The notes beneath the pieces were generated by a model. That model had not been told where the DNA came from and did not search any database. It saw only the letters and a list, made by a program, of their open reading frames with translations. From GWE2-42-39 sp963662895 (lineage in GTDB: Bacteria; Bacteroidota; Bacteroidia; Bacteroidales; Prolixibacteraceae): DNA of 64,000 nt. A program made the translations under genes and the position numbers. The stretch is taken from assembly GCA_963662895.1 (NCBI GenBank), contig OY759981.1:3162001-3226000 (forward strand), read 5' to 3'. This document shows, piece by piece, positions 63,251 through 64,000 of the stretch (position 1 is the first letter of the stretch; every line of letters begins with the position of its first letter).

Positions 63251-64000
63251 ATGAAAAAGATGTATCCGGTTTACCTGATTTTCCTGTCGATGGGGATGAT
63301 TGATGCAGTAGGGCCAATGGTGAGCCTGGCCAAAGAATCATTCAACATTTCGATTGCGATGGCTACCTTATTGCCATTGCTTGGCTATTTGATGTACGGG
63401 ATTTTGTCGATTCCGATGGGGGTGTTACAGGACAAAAAGGGAAAGATATTTATCCTGAAGACAGGGCTTGTCATTGCATTCACAGGGCTGGCCATTCCGG
63501 TGCTTTCCGGCATGTACGGGCACTTGACCGTTGTGAATGGTTCATTGCTTCAGTTCTATAAAATACTGATGGCTATCCTGCTTCTCGGGGCAGGAGGTTC
63601 TATTTTGCAGGTCGCCGGGAATCCGTTTATCCGTGATATTTCCGATGAAGGGCACTATTCCGGAAGCCTTTCAATGGCTCAGTCCTTTATAACAGTAGGC
63701 TCTTCTCTGGGTTTTTTACTGCCTACTGTGATGCTCCATTTGTTTGGCTTCGACTGGAGTATTTTGTTCCCGGTATATATCTGTATCGTATTGGTCAGCT
63801 TTATCTGGCTTAATACTTCCGGTCTTACCGAAAACAGGAATAACACGGAACACCATGCTTCATTAAAATCGTGTCTGAGTTTACTAAAAAACAGGTATGT
63901 GCTTGCCATGGTGCTGGGTATCTTTATTTATTGTGGCGTCGAAATATCAATGAGTTCCCATGTTCCTATCCTTCTGAAAGAAAAATATATGATTTCAGTA
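63251..64000 (+). CDS. FHS-type major facilitator sugar transporter (truncated by window edge)
   Basis: The first 250 residues of an MFS permease that run off the right edge. Six or more hydrophobic helices are visible, starting with YPVYLIFLSMGMIDAVGPMV. The sequence YGILSIPMGVLQDKKGKIF corresponds to the MFS motif A region between helices 2 and 3. GAGGSILQVAGNPFIRDI resembles the 'QVAxNP' block of the fucose/glucose-galactose (FHS) group. Divergent from the AraC regulator. The sugar is unknown. Confidence 0.88.
   Translation, partial: MKKMYPVYLIFLSMGMIDAVGPMVSLAKESFNISIAMATLLPLLGYLMYGILSIPMGVLQDKKGKIFILKTGLVIAFTGLAIPVLSGMYGHLTVVNGSLLQFYKILMAILLLGAGGSILQVAGNPFIRDISDEGHYSGSLSMAQSFITVGSSLGFLLPTVMLHLFGFDWSILFPVYICIVLVSFIWLNTSGLTENRNNTEHHASLKSCLSLLKNRYVLAMVLGIFIYCGVEISMSSHVPILLKEKYMISV

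Noticed and set aside
1..64000. tRNA or rRNA genes
   Set aside because: All gaps were scanned by eye for cloverleaf-type arms and rRNA motifs; none was found, although a covariance search would be more sensitive.

Overview
The window comes from a Bacteroidota chromosome, most likely an environmental lineage close to Marinilabiliales/Prolixibacteraceae; that placement is inferred from gene content only. The signs are a SusC/SusD pair under an ECF sigma/FecR pair, gliding genes gldE and gldD, a type II glutamine synthetase, a type II IPP isomerase, DUF5683 beside parAB, and several promoters of the Bacteroidota form (TTG/TTTG about 18-22 bp before TAnnTTTG). Most of the window is ordinary, densely coded chromosome.

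Layout. 1-7.5 kb: the start of parE, a putative porin with mltF, a CoA-type Nudix hydrolase, a secreted EEP-family phosphatase/nuclease and glutamine synthetase. 7.7-16.6 kb: one minus-strand run that reads methylcrotonyl-CoA carboxylase beta, methylglutaconyl-CoA hydratase, carboxylase alpha, acyl-CoA dehydrogenase, then IPP isomerase, HMG-CoA reductase and a GHMP kinase. The upper half makes HMG-CoA from leucine carbon and the lower half contains the enzyme that uses HMG-CoA for isoprenoids. 16.7-18.1 kb: a non-coding repeat copy and a 23-bp minisatellite. 18.1-24.6 kb: trehalose synthesis (fused TPS/TPP), a GH15 enzyme, and the oxidative pentose phosphate enzymes pgl and zwf. 24.8-34.7 kb: priA, a decayed heptose kinase gene, parA, parB, DUF5683, a LysM lytic transglycosylase and an SGNH/MBOAT O-acetylation pair. 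34.7-43.2 kb: dsbD, rng, the tiny ribosomal protein gene bS22, HU, mutY, ssb, gldE, gldD and a phosphopantetheinyl transferase. 43.3-51.4 kb: a polysaccharide-utilisation-type locus (sigma, anti-sigma, SusC, SusD, one unrecognised secreted protein). 51.8-64 kb: two orphan histidine kinases, sucCD, a SIS isomerase, an AraC regulator and a truncated FHS-type sugar transporter.

The most unusual feature is a family of large, hairpin-rich, apparently non-coding repeats (here called R1, about 880 bp). One copy lies at 16.76-17.68 kb. Three full units, one half-length unit and one truncated unit lie head to tail at 53.15-56.42 kb. An end fragment lies at 61.83-62.04 kb. Perfect stems are kept among copies while some loops differ, and the joints with a second repeat family (R2) share a CCGG-containing border motif. 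I recognise no protein family or known RNA class in R1. It is the best candidate here for something undescribed, but whether it acts as RNA, as a DNA element or is just an expanded intergenic repeat cannot be decided from one window.
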